DNA of 64,000 nt from NCBI GenBank assembly GCA_008729055.1, contig SDUX01000002.1, positions 5,359,874 through 5,423,873 on the forward strand, read 5' to 3'. Positions 23,259 through 34,282 of this stretch are shown one piece after another. Source of the stretch: Pyropia haitanensis (Eukaryota > Rhodophyta > Bangiophyceae > Bangiales > Bangiaceae). Position 1 is the stretch's first letter. Each line of letters opens with the position of its first letter. Made by a program: the position numbers and the translations under genes. Under the pieces are notes generated by a model. That model worked only from the letters and a program-made list of their open reading frames with translations. It did not search any database and was not told the origin of the DNA.

Positions 23259-24022
23259 GAGACGCAGCGGGGTGTGTGTGGTCGTCGCTGGCGGTGGTCG
23301 TCGTCACCCCGCCGTGTACACCCGCCGCTGGCGTGGTGGTGGACTGACGTGGCCGTGGGGGGGGGGGGGGGGAGGGGGGGTGCGCGGGGGGGGGGGGACG
23401 CGGCGGAGATGGTGGGGGAGGGGGGGGGGGGGGGGGTGGGGGGTGTGGAAATAAAGGTCTGTATCTTTCTACCGACCCACCGCGGCGCCGACCGCGCCGC
23501 GGCGGGCCCAGCTATGGAGGTCACCCAGCACCGCAGCCCCACTCATCGACCGCTCCCCCTCCCGCGCGGCTACCACTGTCTCGCCCAGACAGAGCCGTGT
23601 GTAAGGTGCCGATCGTCTTGTTGCGCGCCCAGCGACCAACAGCACGCCGGCCGTACTTGCGCTGTGGTCACGCAAGTGCCTTGGAGGCTTGCCGTCCATC
23701 ACCAGACCAGCTCACAGGGGGGGGGAGCGTGTGGGTGACCGGGTGGCGGGGGGGGAGGTTTGGGGGGGGGGGGGGGGTGGGTGCCGCGTGCGCCGTGGTG
23801 GCGGTGGCGGCGGGTGGGGCGCTGCGGCGGCGACTGTACAGTACGCGGGCGGGGAGGGAGTGGCGGGGGGGGAGGGGGCGGGGGAGGGGGGGGGGCGAAC
23901 CGTGTCTGTGGGCGGCGTGGGGCACCTGCATGGTGGAGAGCAACAAACAGCGGGCCTGTGGCTCACTGGCGGGCGTCTCGGCTAGTCGCAACGAGGGAGA
24001 CCCCCCCTTGGCGGCCACGCCC

Positions 24023-25204
24023 TCACGCCCTCCCCCCCCGGTGCATCCACCTCCCCCGCTTCTTCCCCCCCCCCCACTTTTCCCCCCCCCCCCACTTTTT
24101 CCCCCCCCCCCACTTTTTCCCCCCCCCCCGCTTCTTCCCCCCCCCCGCTTCTTCCCCAGACACGGCTTCTTCCCCCCTTTCCGCCGACGCTGCGCGCCCC
24201 CCCCCCGCTTCATCCCCCCACGCCGCGCCTGCCGCCGCCACCACCGCCGCCGCGCGTGCCGCCGCCGCCACGCCGCCCGCCGCCGTGCCGCCTGCCGCCG
24301 CCGCCAGTCGGGCAGCCGCGGGTGGCCGCCCCGCCGCCGCGGTGGCGTCGACCGCCGCGGCGGCGTCGACCGCCGCGGCGGCGGCCGCGAGGGTGGCTCG
24401 CCGGGCCGGCGGGGGGCGCCCGCGGGCGGCGCCGCTTTGGTGGGCGCCTCGGGCGCTGCCGGCGGCGGCGGCGGCGGCGGCGGCGCCTCCCGCCGGGCCG
24501 GCTCCTTGGGTGGCGGCTCCATGCGTGGCGGCGCCTTGCGTGGCGGCGCCGTGCGTGGCGGCTGCGGCTCCGTGCGTGGCGGCTGCGGCTCCTTGCGTGC
24601 CGGCTGCGGCTGCGGCTGCGGCGGCGGCGGCGGCGGCGGGAGCCCCCCCCCCCCGCCCCCTTGCCCGCCGGCTGGCAGCGGGCGCCGACGCGGCTCCCCC
24701 CCCCACCTGGAACGTCTGCGCACACCAGACGCCCTTGGCGGCCGACGCGTACACCCCAAACGCCACCTCCCGGTTGCGGCGCTGCACGATATTGGCCAGG
24801 TGCGGCGGGCTGCGCGCCCACATCCCCACGCACAGCGCCGCCGGGTCGTCGGCGCCCGCGTAGCCCGGCGGCGCCATCGCGATATTTTCGCCCGACACAA
24901 ACGCGCCGCAGCCGACCGCGGCGGTGGCGGCGGCCAGGTCTTGGTGCACCATCCCGAGGCGGGTGGCCATGGCCCGCGCGTGGCCGACCGCGTTGGCCAG
25001 TGCCGACACGCTGCCGGCCGCCAGGGGGGGGGCCGCCCCGCGGGTGTGCCGCGCGCGGACGGCGTTGGTGAGGTGGAGGGCGCGGGCGTTCCAGCACGCC
25101 GTGTCGGTGGTGGCGCAGGGGGGGGCCCCGGCTGTGGGGGGGGCCGTCATGGCGGCCGCCACCGCCGCAACCGCGGCGGCCACCACCAGCGTCTGGACGG
25201 TCAT
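24023..25204 (-). CDS. Secreted CAP/SCP-domain protein with low-complexity tail
   Basis: CAP-superfamily (SCP/PR-1-like) extracellular protein. ATG 25204 starts a signal peptide (MTVQTLVVAAAVAAVAAAMT). The CAP domain runs over about residues 35-175: ARALHLTNAVRARHTRG, then MVHQDL, FVSGENIAMAPP, SPPHLANIVQRRNREVAFGV and KGVWCAQTFQV. The usual His-Glu-His-Glu set of the CAP cleft is visible (MVHQ, SGEN, PPHL, NREV). Four Cys in or near the domain could form disulfides. Behind it the annotated frame is Ala-rich with THGAATQGA repeats. Another frame gives a Pro/Lys-rich tail with repeats such as KEPQPPRTEPQPPRTAPP, which looks more like an extensin-type tail. A C homopolymer near 24643-24655 could account for a frame change, so the tail and stop are uncertain. 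Biochemical role unknown. Confidence 0.85.
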   Translation of the reverse strand: MTVQTLVVAAAVAAVAAAMTAPPTAGAPPCATTDTACWNARALHLTNAVRARHTRGAAPPLAAGSVSALANAVGHARAMATRLGMVHQDLAAATAAVGCGAFVSGENIAMAPPGYAGADDPAALCVGMWARSPPHLANIVQRRNREVAFGVYASAAKGVWCAQTFQVGGGAASAPAASRRARGRGGGAPAAAAAAAAAAAAGTQGAAAATHGAAAATHGAATQGAATHGAATQGAGPAGGAAAAAAAAGSARGAHQSGAARGRPPPARRATLAAAAAAVDAAAAVDATAAAGRPPAAARLAAAAGGTAAGGVAAAARAAAVVAAAGAAWGDEAGGGRAASAERGEEAVSGEEAGGGKKRGGGKKWGGGKKWGGGEKWGGGKKRGRWMHRGGRA

Positions 25205-28005
25205 GGTGGACCCGGGGTGGAAGGGGGGGAGGGAAGAAGGGGGGGGGGGGGGGAGAGCGGCTGCTGCCGAGGCGGCGGTCGGGGGGAGGGAGGAGGGGCC
25301 ACCCGCCGGCGCCCCCGTCGGCTGCTGCGGGTGTGTGTGGCGTGGGATGCGACCGGCGGCGGCCGGGCGGCGGCGGCACGCCGGCGCCCGCTCTTATCGC
25401 ATCCCGCTCCCCGTCCCCGCCGCGCCGCCCGCCGCCGCGGCCCGCTGCGGCAGCCGCGCGGCCGTGCCGCGGTACGGCCCGCGGCGGCCCGCGTCGCGGG
25501 TGCCTCGGCCGGCGGCGGCGCGGCTAGCGCGGCACCAAGGGCGCGCCGCCCGTCGCGGCGGTGCCGCGTCCCCATCCCGCTGGGCGGCGCCCTCCCCCCC
25601 CCCCCGCCCGCGGCTGTTCCCACCCGCGCCACCCTACCGCGGGGACGCGGCGCAGCCGGGGGTGGCCGCCGTGTCACCGGCGGCAGCCACACCCCCCCCC
25701 GCCCACCCACACGACGCTGTCCCTGGACGCGCCGGTGGTGCGGAGCGCGCGGGTGCGCGGCGGCCGCGCGGGGGGGCCGCGGCGGGGGGTGGTCGCCGCC
25801 GCCGTGGCGGTGGGACGGACGTAGCTGCGTCAGCCGCGCGGGATAGACGTAGGCGCGTCAGCCATGCGGGGTGCGGTCGGCTGGGGCGGTGAGCGCGGGC
25901 CATTGGGGGAAGGGGGGGGGGGGGGGGGGAGCCGGCCGCGCGCACCGAAACGTGGCGTGCGCGGCCGTTTCGCGGCGCCGCCTGTCACCGCCATCGCCCA
26001 TGAGGGGGGTTCGCGCAGAGCGGGAGGTCGCCAGGCCATACGCCATGGTCGTCGGCGGGCGGCCAAGTGGTGGGGGGGGGGGGGGGAAGGGAGGCGGTGC
26101 GTGGGGGAGTGACGCCCGGGCAACCCCGCCTGGGTGGCAATGGCGGATCGCCGCGGCAGCGGGCGCGGGGTTGGCTCCCGACGGGAAGGCGGCCGCGGGT
26201 GGCACGCCGGGCGCGGCGGCGGCGGCGGGGTGCAGGCCGCGGGATCTCCCGCGGGGCACGACGGGGCGCGACGCCGCCCCCGACCGCCGACGTTGGGGCG
26301 ATGCAACGTGAGGGGGGTGGGCGGCAAGGCGGCGTCGGGGGGCGTGTGCGTGCCGGCATCCCCTCGGATGGCCAAGGCGGGTGGGTGTGTCATTCAATCA
26401 TCCATGTCTTGTAGTCGAGCGGGAGGAGACACTCCCGATGCCAGGCTGTGGCCGCCCGCGACTGTAGCAGCAGTGGTCGGTGGCGGCAGGGGGACAGCTG
26501 CCGTGCGAGCAGGCGCGGTGGGTTACGGCGGGGTCCCCAAGGCGCTCGGCCACGCCAGCCGTCACGCGCAGGGGCCAGCGTCTGCTTCCGTCCGGTGGAG
26601 GCGGCGCGTACGTATCGTACGCCATGCCGCGCCGGCGGTGTCCCGATGGCGCCCGTGCGTACCACCCGCGCGGGAGCAGGGCGGCCCCACTGCGGCGGTG
26701 GGCAGCCGACGCGGCGTTCGCTGCGCCACGAAATGTGGACCTCGACAGGGTGCGCGCCGTGCCAGCCGCGGACCCCAAGCGGCAGCAGCTGTCGCTGCGG
26801 CGGAAGCGTCCGCGGCGGTGCGTTGCAGGCCGTGACCGCCGTCTGGGCGGGAATGATCCGGGTGGCGTGCGCGCGTGCCGCGGCGTTGGGGCTGCGGCTG
26901 CTCCACGGTGACGCGACGTGTGTAATGCGGACACACCCCCTTGAGACCCGCCCGCCTCGTCGATGGCCGTGCGTCAGCGTGCGGTGGTCCACTGACGCCA
27001 GGGTGGGCTACCCTCTCGTTGTGGCTGCCTAAATAGAATTATTTGTTGACAAGATTGTGAGCAATTGTATTGAGCCACAGAATCACCATCATGGGAGATC
27101 GCAACGTACGAACCGGATGGCAAAGGGAAACTATTATCCGGTCCAAGCGCCCCCCACTGCTCAACTGTTGCCCACGATCGGGCACGTTGGCGGAGCCCAG
27201 CGGACGGAAGGCGCCTGTGTGTTTGCAGCCCATGGGCGCGCCGTCCCTCCCCCCCCTCCCCAATCCTCTTCCCGCCCTTCCAGCAATGATTGCTGGGGGG
27301 ATGCGCCGCGAGGGGTGCCCCTGACCAATTGGCAGCCTGCAATGGCCGCGGTGGGCGGGTGCCGCCCGCTCGGCGTGGGTCGCTCGCGGTGAGGGGGGTT
27401 TGCTGCCAGCTGTGGCCCCCCCCCCCCCCCCCCCCCCCCTCCCCACCCCCTCCCCTTTGGTTGCGTGGCCTGGGCTCGTGCGCGTCGACGCCGCGCCGGG
27501 AGAGGGAGGGGGGCAACGCCTCCCAACCGCGCGTGTGCCGCCCCGCGCGGGGTGTGTTAGCGTGGGCAGGCGCTGGGCTGCGGTCGGGGCGTGTGGGCTG
27601 TACGCCGCCACCGGTGGGGCGTGTGCGCATCCCGCAGGGGGGGGGGGCAGTCGTGGGTTGCGCTTTCTCTGTCTGCCCCGTCTGCGCGCTGCGCGCTGCC
27701 GCTCGGCCGCGTACCTCTCGCCGGCTGCGTCACCCGCCGCCTACCGCGCGCGACGTGAGGGGTGGTGGTGGGACGGGCGGCGGCGACTGTGGCGGGCAGC
27801 ACCGTGGCCGATCCACCCCCCCGGGACACGCGCGTGCACTGCCGAGGGACCCGACCGGACGTTGACCCGCGCGCTCCGCCCGCCGCCGCGTCCTCCTTCC
27901 TGCGCCTTCCCGCCCCCCCCCCCCCCGCCGCCGCCGTCGGGTGGATCGGCGGTCGAGGCAGCCAGGCGCCGGGTGAGTGGGTGTGGGAGCGGGCGGCGGG
28001 TCGTC
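25205..28005. other. Long intergenic stretch; no recognised gene
   Basis: The left 650 bp are the CAP gene's upstream side, with G runs. Bases 25830-26960 hold open frames on both strands, for example MAAGGQLPCEQARWVTAG on plus from 26480. None could be assigned and both strands look equally plausible, so none is called. Bases 27020-27180 are AT-richer. The right end should contain the 14-3-3 B promoter. Confidence 0.4.
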
Positions 28006-29330
28006 ATGGACACGGAGGCGCGGGACAAGGCGGTGTACCTGGCCAAGCTGGCCGAGCAGGCCGAGCGCTATGACGGTACGTCTGGCGGGGAGTGGGACGG
28101 ACGGGGGCTGTTGACCGCGGCACCAGGGTGCGGTACCTACCCACTGTGTGCGAGAGCGGATCGGGGTTCTCTGGGGGGGTGGGCACGGCGGGCACGGAGT
28201 GGGTGGCCCCTGCAGACGGCGATGCGTCGACTGGTCTGCACGTCCCCGAGGTGGGCGGTTGGGGCTGTCTGCTCCTGGGATTGGCAGGGCAGCTGCTGCA
28301 TTGGACGCTGCGGGTAGATCACGGCGTGCGGGGTGCCGCGGGTGGATCGGGCCCTGTGCGCGCTGGTGTGTCGCTAGCGGGCTTTGGCCTGGCGATGTTG
28401 GCGCCTGCTGAGCTGTTGCGGCTTCGTCACGAGTCGTCGCCACCCACCTCGCAGTCCGCCACCCTGGGATGACAGGGTTGCTGTGCGGCAGCCGTTCGTC
28501 TGCGGTGAGGCCCTGGGACGCTGACCTGTGTGGGCCTGATGCGTGGTCAGTCGCTGACGTTTCTGTCGCGGCGAACTCCTCGTTGTTGTGTGTGATTGTC
28601 TTTTTGACGGTGCACAGAGATGGTGGAGGAGATGCGCAAGGTCGCCGCCGAGACGGATGATGGCACTGCCGAGCTGAGCGTTGAGGAACGTAACCTGCTG
28701 TCGGTGGCGTACAAGAACGTCATTGGCGCCCGTCGCGCGTCGTGGCGCATTGTCTCGTCCATTGAGCAAAAGGAGGAGAACAAGGGCAACGCGACGCACG
28801 TGGCCATCAACAAGGAGTACAGGAACAAGATTGAGGCGGAACTGAGCCAGATCTGCCGGGACATCCTGGAGATCCTGGACAAGAACCTGATCCCGTCGGC
28901 GCTGAGCGGCGAGTCCAAGGTCTTTTACTACAAGATGAAGGGCGACTACCACCGGTACCTGGCAGAGTTTTCCGCTGAGGCGGATCGCAAGGACGCGGCG
29001 CAGCAGTCGCTCGAGGCGTACAAGCAGGCCACGGACGTGGCGACGACGGAGCTGACGCCGACGCATCCGATCCGCCTGGGCCTGGCGCTCAACTTTTCTG
29101 TCTTCTATTTTGAGATCCTCAACTCGCCTGAGCGGGCGTGCCAGCTGGCCAAGCAGGCCTTTGACGATGCTATTGCGGAGCTGGACACCCTGGACGAGTC
29201 GTCGTACAAGGATTCGACGCTCATCATGCAGCTGCTGCGCGACAACTTGACGCTCTGGTCGTCTAGTGATGCGGACGTGGACGCACCGGGCGACGCGGAG
29301 GACGATGAGCCGCGGGAGGGTGCTGAGTAG
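28006..29330 (+). CDS. 14-3-3 protein, copy B (two exons)
   Basis: Phosphopeptide-binding dimeric adaptor. Exon 1 is 28006-28075 ([18 protein letters not shown] and following), donor GTACGT. The intron is 28076-28617 (542 nt, ending GCACAG). Exon 2 is 28618-29330, stop TAG. The phase 1 intron is at exactly the same codon as in copy A (1407-2619, minus strand). The 260-residue product differs from A at few positions: Thr for Ser at residue 3, VEE for VDE, ETDDG for ETYDG, RKDAAQ for RQDAAQ, and the acidic tail ([10 protein letters not shown] against [10 protein letters not shown]). The near-identity and shared intron show a gene duplication, now in inverted orientation about 26 kb apart. Confidence 0.97.
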
Positions 29331-30215
29331 GCCGTCTTGCTATTCTGAGGGGGTAGAGCAGAGGCGAGGGGGTGACGGGTTTGGGGCAGTAAGGGGCGGC
29401 GCCAGTTGTTGGTGCGGCCCGGACGGCGGGGGCGTTTGCGTTTCGGCGGGGTCCCCCCTTGCCAGTCTGCGTGGTTGCGTGCGGGGCTTTTGACCAAAGT
29501 CGTTTCGTGCCTTTTTTGCTTGTGCTGTGGATGCTCTATTAGGAAGGGCAGGTGTGCGGTGGACCGTGGAATATTTGCAGGCTCATGTCCCTGTGTTTTC
29601 CCTGTGCAAGTGTTTGACATCATGCTGTCGCACCTGTCCCGCAGATTGTCTGGCACCATGCACAATGGCCGTGCCGACGTTATAGAGTGTCGCGCGACGC
29701 TGTTGGATTCATCTGGTGCGAGAACCGGGTCACCGGTGTTCAGCTCTCACGATGATCGTTGGGTTGCTGGGGAGTTGTGTGACCGAGCGCGTCTACCCCG
29801 TCCAGCCATAAGGTACTGGACCAGCCAGCCGCGCAACATCGTGGTACAAGATGACAGTATCGCTGTAGCAACCGTCACGGATCCACCAGCAACCGCATGT
29901 CGAGGGAGAGCAGAAAACCCACACGGAAAACCTTTGATCTGTACAACAAGGGCGCGCAAGGCCGTAGGGTTACCTACATTGGACACCCTCCCTGCTCAGC
30001 GACCACACACGCCTGAACAAGTGTAACACACGCACACGCATGAAACGGTGGGATGGCCGGCATCGAGCCCACCCCACATCACCACAGGCACAGGCGCTGG
30101 CAGCAACCCATGCGCGCACACCACAAACGACTACCGCCACGCCATTGGCGCCAGCGCCCAGCACTTCCAGCCCGTCCAGCTCGCCCGCCCACCACCCGTC
30201 ACAGCGCCTGCCACC
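29331..30215. other. Convergent 3' intergenic region
   Basis: Lies between the 14-3-3 B stop and the stop of the minus-strand unknown gene. It is moderately GC with T-rich stretches (29505-29525) suited to 3' ends. No other feature seen. Confidence 0.55.
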
Positions 30216-30791
30216 TCAAGACGACTCGTTGCGCACCAGCATCCGCCGATCATACTCGGCAACGTTGGCCGCGACGCGCACAAAGCCCCGCGACGCCGCC
30301 GCGTGGTTGGCCGCCGCCACCTCGGCCAGCACCCGCCACCGACGACCATACGTGGCGGTATTGGCGCCATAAAAGCCCGCCGCCGGGCGCGCAGCCGCCG
30401 CGTCGGTCGGCGCCGTCCCTGTCGGCGCGGCCGCTGTCGACGCCGCGGGCGCCGTCGCCGCCAAGCTGCCACCCTTGGTCGCCCCCGACACGGCCTCCAC
30501 CGCCGCCTCCACCGCCTCCACGCGCGACCGCCGCGCCATCCGCCGGTTGTACGCGTCGCTGTCGCCGCCGACAAACGAAACGGTCGCGGCGCCGGCGCGG
30601 CCCGACGGCGCCAGGCTCGACACGCCGCCGCCGGAAGCGCCGGGCACGGCCGAGGATGGGGGCAGCAGCCGGCCGGTGCGCGCCACCCAAGAGGCCACGG
30701 GGAAGACCGACGCGCCCGAGTTGGTCAGCATCGCCGTGCTGAGCCGCCGAGGGGGCGTGTGGTCAGCCGGTGGTGGCGCCGCGGGCGCCAT
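30216..30791 (-). CDS. Conserved-looking hypothetical protein, 191 residues
   Basis: ATG 30791 starts MAPAAPPPADHTPPRRLSTA. The sequence is not repetitive and the frame is uninterrupted. It contains three related Tyr-x-Arg-Arg motifs: SDAYNRRMARRSR, NTATYGRRWRVLAEVAAA and NVAEYDRRMLVRNESS, each preceded by a short Gly/Ser/Ala segment (VGGDSDA, YGANTA, VAANVA). This suggests a repeated helical unit. No known family was recognised. The N-terminus is rich in Ala/Pro/Ser/Arg with no acidic residue in the first 60 or so except one Asp, so organelle targeting is possible. Confidence 0.6.
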   Translation of the reverse strand: MAPAAPPPADHTPPRRLSTAMLTNSGASVFPVASWVARTGRLLPPSSAVPGASGGGVSSLAPSGRAGAATVSFVGGDSDAYNRRMARRSRVEAVEAAVEAVSGATKGGSLAATAPAASTAAAPTGTAPTDAAAARPAAGFYGANTATYGRRWRVLAEVAAANHAAASRGFVRVAANVAEYDRRMLVRNESS

Positions 30792-32369
30792 GGCGACAGC
30801 TGGGGGGGTGCGGAGGTCGATGATAGCTTCAGGAACGAGGGAATGCGGGCAGTGCTAGAGGCGGGGGGGGGAGCGCGAGCAGCTTTGAATGAGAGGTAGG
30901 CCGGTATGTGCGTAAATGAGCGAGGGCGCACGACGGACGAGAGCGTGCTGGTGACGGCGCGTGGTGGTTGGTACCAACGGAGGAGCTACACCCACCGCCC
31001 TGCTCAGCACGCTCTTGCACAGCGGCGCAAGTGGCCAATCTTGTTGTCCCTGAGGCGGCGGCGGTTCTTCGTCAACGAAGAGATCCAACCCGAGATCTGA
31101 CCCTCGCTCGAACAGTCGCGCATCCTCCACTCAGAGAAAGAGCGAGCGGGTACTTTCTGATTGATCTAGACCTATTTGATGTGGTGATAGGACAAATACC
31201 CATGTGATCCTGATTCGATCCAAAGGAGACGACAAAATCCAATCGACCTGCGGGGCGGTGGCAACCTCCAAGAACACGCCGACGTTCCCCGCGCCCCCGC
31301 CGCCGCCAACCCCACCCCCGATCTATCAACATCGTTGCGTGCGTCTTGGCGTGAGTGACGTCGACGTCGTCGACGCGGGGCAACCTTGACGACGCGCTGA
31401 CGGCATCCTTTGCATGTACGGGGTACGTGCTGTTTCTCTCCTTTGTTGTTGTGCGCAGCACACCTGCGGCTGTCCCGCCGCGGCACGCCCGCGGCGGGCG
31501 CGCCCACCCCACACGGAGCGGGGGATGACCGGCCACGGTCGGGATCTACATTACCAGACGCGGGCGCGTCCCGCTGCTGATTGAAACTTTATCAACTGCT
31601 GTACTTCCTTCTGACGCTCGAGTGGGTGGGGGTGTGGTGGTGGCGGGCCGCGGCGGCGGCCGTGCGCCGCCGCGCCGCGTGCGGGCGCGGCGAGCGTCGC
31701 GGTTTTTGGCACAGCGCGCTGGTCTTGGCCGCTTGCGGCAGTGTTGCTAACGCCCGCCGGTTGTCGTTTGGATGGTATGTCTCGCGTCGCGGTTTCCCCC
31801 TCCCTGTCGGTGGAGCAGTGGGCGGCGTGGACGTGCGCCGCCGCCGTCGCGCACGCCGGATTGCTTGTTTTTGTTGCACAAGAGCCGCCCCCCGTTGCGA
31901 TGAGTGTACGAGGCGACGTCGGTAGTGGGCGAATCTGCTGTCGACGTGCGGCCGTGTAGGGGTAGGTAGATGGTGCGCTCCGCCCAGCACCCGCTCGCCA
32001 GTGCCTGCGCTCCCCACCAGAGTTTCCCATGATTTGCCCATCCGTTCCAACGCATGTGGCTGACCCAGCACGTGCCTACCACCCCCGCCCACCGCAACCG
32101 CCGTGCGCACGCACGCAGCGGGTCGCCGTCATGGACAGCGCGTCGCGTCGTCGACACCGACAGAAAGTCATCCAGTGTGCACGGCGCCCCATCCCCCGCT
32201 TCACGGCGCCCCATCCCCCGCTTCACGGCGCCCCGTCCCCCTCTTCACGGCGCCCCGTCCCCCTCTTCACGGCGCCCCGTCCCCCGTTTCACGGCGCCCC
32301 ATCCCCCGTTGCGCGACGCCCCGTCCCCCGCTTCACGGCGCCCCATCCCCCGTTGCGCGGCGTGCCGCG
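30792..32369. other. Intergenic region with 22-bp minisatellite at right end
   Basis: No recognised gene. Ordinary composition over 30900-32150. The minisatellite is listed separately. The far right end is the 3' flank of the minus-strand coiled-coil gene. Confidence 0.5.
32181..32360. repeat. 22-bp minisatellite, about 8 copies
   Basis: Tandem units of the type ACGGCGCCCCATCCCCCGCT plus two bases, with period 22 (start points 32181, 32203, 32225, 32247 and onward). Units vary at a few positions (CCCCATCC or CCCCGTCC; GCTTCA, TCTTCA, GTTTCA or GTTGCG). The period is not a multiple of 3, and all three frames are open, so the array is not coding. Confidence 0.9.
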
Positions 32370-32786
32370 TCAACCCCCCCCTCCCCCCCCCCCCCCCCCC
32401 CCCCCCAGCCGCCGCACCTCCGCCTCCCACTCCGCGACGCTCCTCCCCCCCACCCGCACCCACGGCGCCGCGCCACGCGCCGGCTGCGCCCACCACACCC
32501 GCAGCTGGTCATTCAACTTTGCCAGCACCCCCCCCCCCCCCCCCCCGCCCCCACCGCCGTCGCCACCGCCGCCACATCCGCCGCCACCGCCGTCGCCGCC
32601 GACGCGCGGGCGGCGACAAGGTCCGCCGCCGCGGCGGCGGCGGCCGCCGCCGCCGCCGCCGCCGCGGGCCGCGCCGCCGCCGCGGTGGTCGCCGCGGCGG
32701 CGGCGGCGGCCGCCGCGTCCGCGGCGGCGGTCGCGGCGGCCGTCACCGCCGGGGGGGGCGGGAGCCGCAGCGCCGCCGCCGCTGGC

Positions 32787-32826
<40 letters not shown>

Positions 32827-34282
32827 GCACGCGGTCGGCGATGGGGGTGTCGCCAAGCGCGGCGGCGGCGGCGGCTACCCCCCCCCCCCCCCCACGGCAC
32901 CCCCCCCACCGCCGCCGCCGCCTCCCGCCGTGCCCGCTCCGCCGCCGCCGCCGCCGCGGCCAGCCGGCGTGCCCCCCCCCCCCAGCAGCGGCCAGCGCGG
33001 CGGCCGCGGCAGCGACGCGCGCGGCGTCCCCCCCCACCCCCCCCCCAGGGTGGCCAGCCGCGCGGCCAGCCGCCCCACCGCCGCGTCAATCGCCGCGTCG
33101 ACGGCCGCCTCGTCGTCACGGTCCACCGGCGCGGCCGGCGGCGGCGGCAGCGGCCGGCCCGCCAGGTCCGCCACCGCCACGCGGACCGCCTCGGTGGCGG
33201 CCGCGTCGGCCGCCGCGGCTACCGCCCGCCGCAACGCGCGGCGGCCGCCGGCGTCACCGCCCTCCCGGCCGCCCCCCCCCCCCCACCGCCGCCGCCGCCA
33301 TTGCCGCCACGGTCGGCGGGCGGCGGCGCGGCGAGCGCGGCGGCGACCGCCGCGTCGGCCGCCGCGGCGACCGCGGCGGCCTCGTCCGCCGCCGCCGCCG
33401 CCGCCGCGTGCTCCGCGGTGAGGCGGTGGAGGAGGGCGGCGGCGGTGGCCGGCCGCGCCGGCGGTGGCCGACCGCGGAGGGGGGGGGGGACCGCGCGTCC
33501 GCGGCGGCGGCGGCGGTGGCGGCGGCGAGGAGCGCCGCCAGGGGGGGGGGGGGGGGGGGGGTTCCCGCCGACCGCCCCGGCCGCCGCGGCGGTGGCGGCC
33601 GCCGCGGTGGGCGCCGCCGCCGCGGCGGTGGCGGCAGCGTCGAGCAGCGCCGCCGCCGCGGCGACATCCGCGGCGTCGGCGGTGGCGGCGGCGGTGGCGG
33701 CGGCGGCGGCGTCGGTGGCGGTGGCGGTGGCGTCGGCGCGCCAGGCGCACGGCGCGAGCGCGTCGTGCGCGTCGGCAACGTGGCGCCCGACGTTGGCGGC
33801 GAGCGCGTCGGCCGCCACCGCCGCGGCGGCCGCCACCGCCGCGGCCGCGTCACGCCCGCCCGCCCCGACCGGGCGTCCGTCCCCCCCCGGCGGCGCCCAC
33901 AGCGCCGCCGCCAGCTCCGCAACCTCCTTTCGAAGCACGGCCGCGTCTGCATTGGCAGCCGCCGCCGCCGCGTCGGCGGCTGCCGCCCGCGCGCGGTGCG
34001 CTTCGGCCGCCGTTGGCGGCAGTGGCGGCGGCGGCGGCGGTGGCGGCGGCGGTGGTGGCAGCGAGCCGTCCGCGACGGCCGCGTCGATGGCGTCGCGGAT
34101 GGCGGTGGCGGTGGCGGCGGGGACGAGGCGGGTGGAGAGGGCGTCGAGGGCGGCGGCGGCGGCGCCGCCCGCGGAGGTGAGCAGCGCCATGGCGGCGGGG
34201 GGGGGGGGGGGTGCGGGATGGTCGCCACGTACCAGGCGGTGAGGCGGGCGGCGAGGGCGGCGGCGGGGGGCGGCTCCTCCAT
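32370..34282 (-). CDS. Coiled-coil protein, possible augmin (HAUS) subunit 5; multiple frame changes
   Basis: ATG 34282 starts MEEPPPAAALAARLTAWYVA. After the G15 run (34197-34211) another frame continues AMALLTSAGGAAAAALDALS, TRLVPAATATAIRDAIDAAV and a coiled-coil part (AVLRKEVAELAAAL, later LLHRLTAEHAAAAAAADE). More shifts occur at the G runs near 33541 and 33481, the C run near 33277 and the C run near 32880. The C-terminal block at 32405-32530, VLAKLNDQLRVWWAQPARGA then PWVRVGGRSVAEWEAEVRRL, resembles the conserved WW-x-QPA ... V-G-x-x-V-x-x-W ending of plant augmin subunit 5, as recalled from the family. Augmin recruits gamma-tubulin to microtubules. The family call is tentative and rests mainly on that C-terminal motif. 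A coiled-coil protein of unknown role is the fallback. Confidence 0.42.

Larger units (their letters stand above)
20912..24022. other. GT-rich and low-complexity region; no certain gene
   Basis: Bases 20990-22350 are a G/T-rich tract (GGTGG-type) with a duplicated module described separately. Bases 22360-22660 are of ordinary composition. Bases 22660-23215 could encode a small Arg/Ala/Pro-rich protein starting at ATG 22664 (MAPVVRVRGGRRAP), later AARKAGEDGIPIPRAAPP, but the evidence is weak. Bases 23215-23256 are A-rich, then G-rich to 23450, with C-rich arrays at 24000-24170. Confidence 0.4.

Noticed and set aside
23158..23454. Small ORF with a poly-Lys tract
   Set aside because: The Lys run is just translation of the A homopolymer and the rest is Gly/Arg from G runs.
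26390..26992. Overlapping plus and minus ORFs of 140-230 codons
   Set aside because: Both strands read equally plausibly, no domain is seen, and there are no start or context signals to choose between them.
32181..32360. CRISPR-like regular repeat
   Set aside because: Units are directly adjacent with no unique spacers and the genome is eukaryotic; this is a minisatellite.
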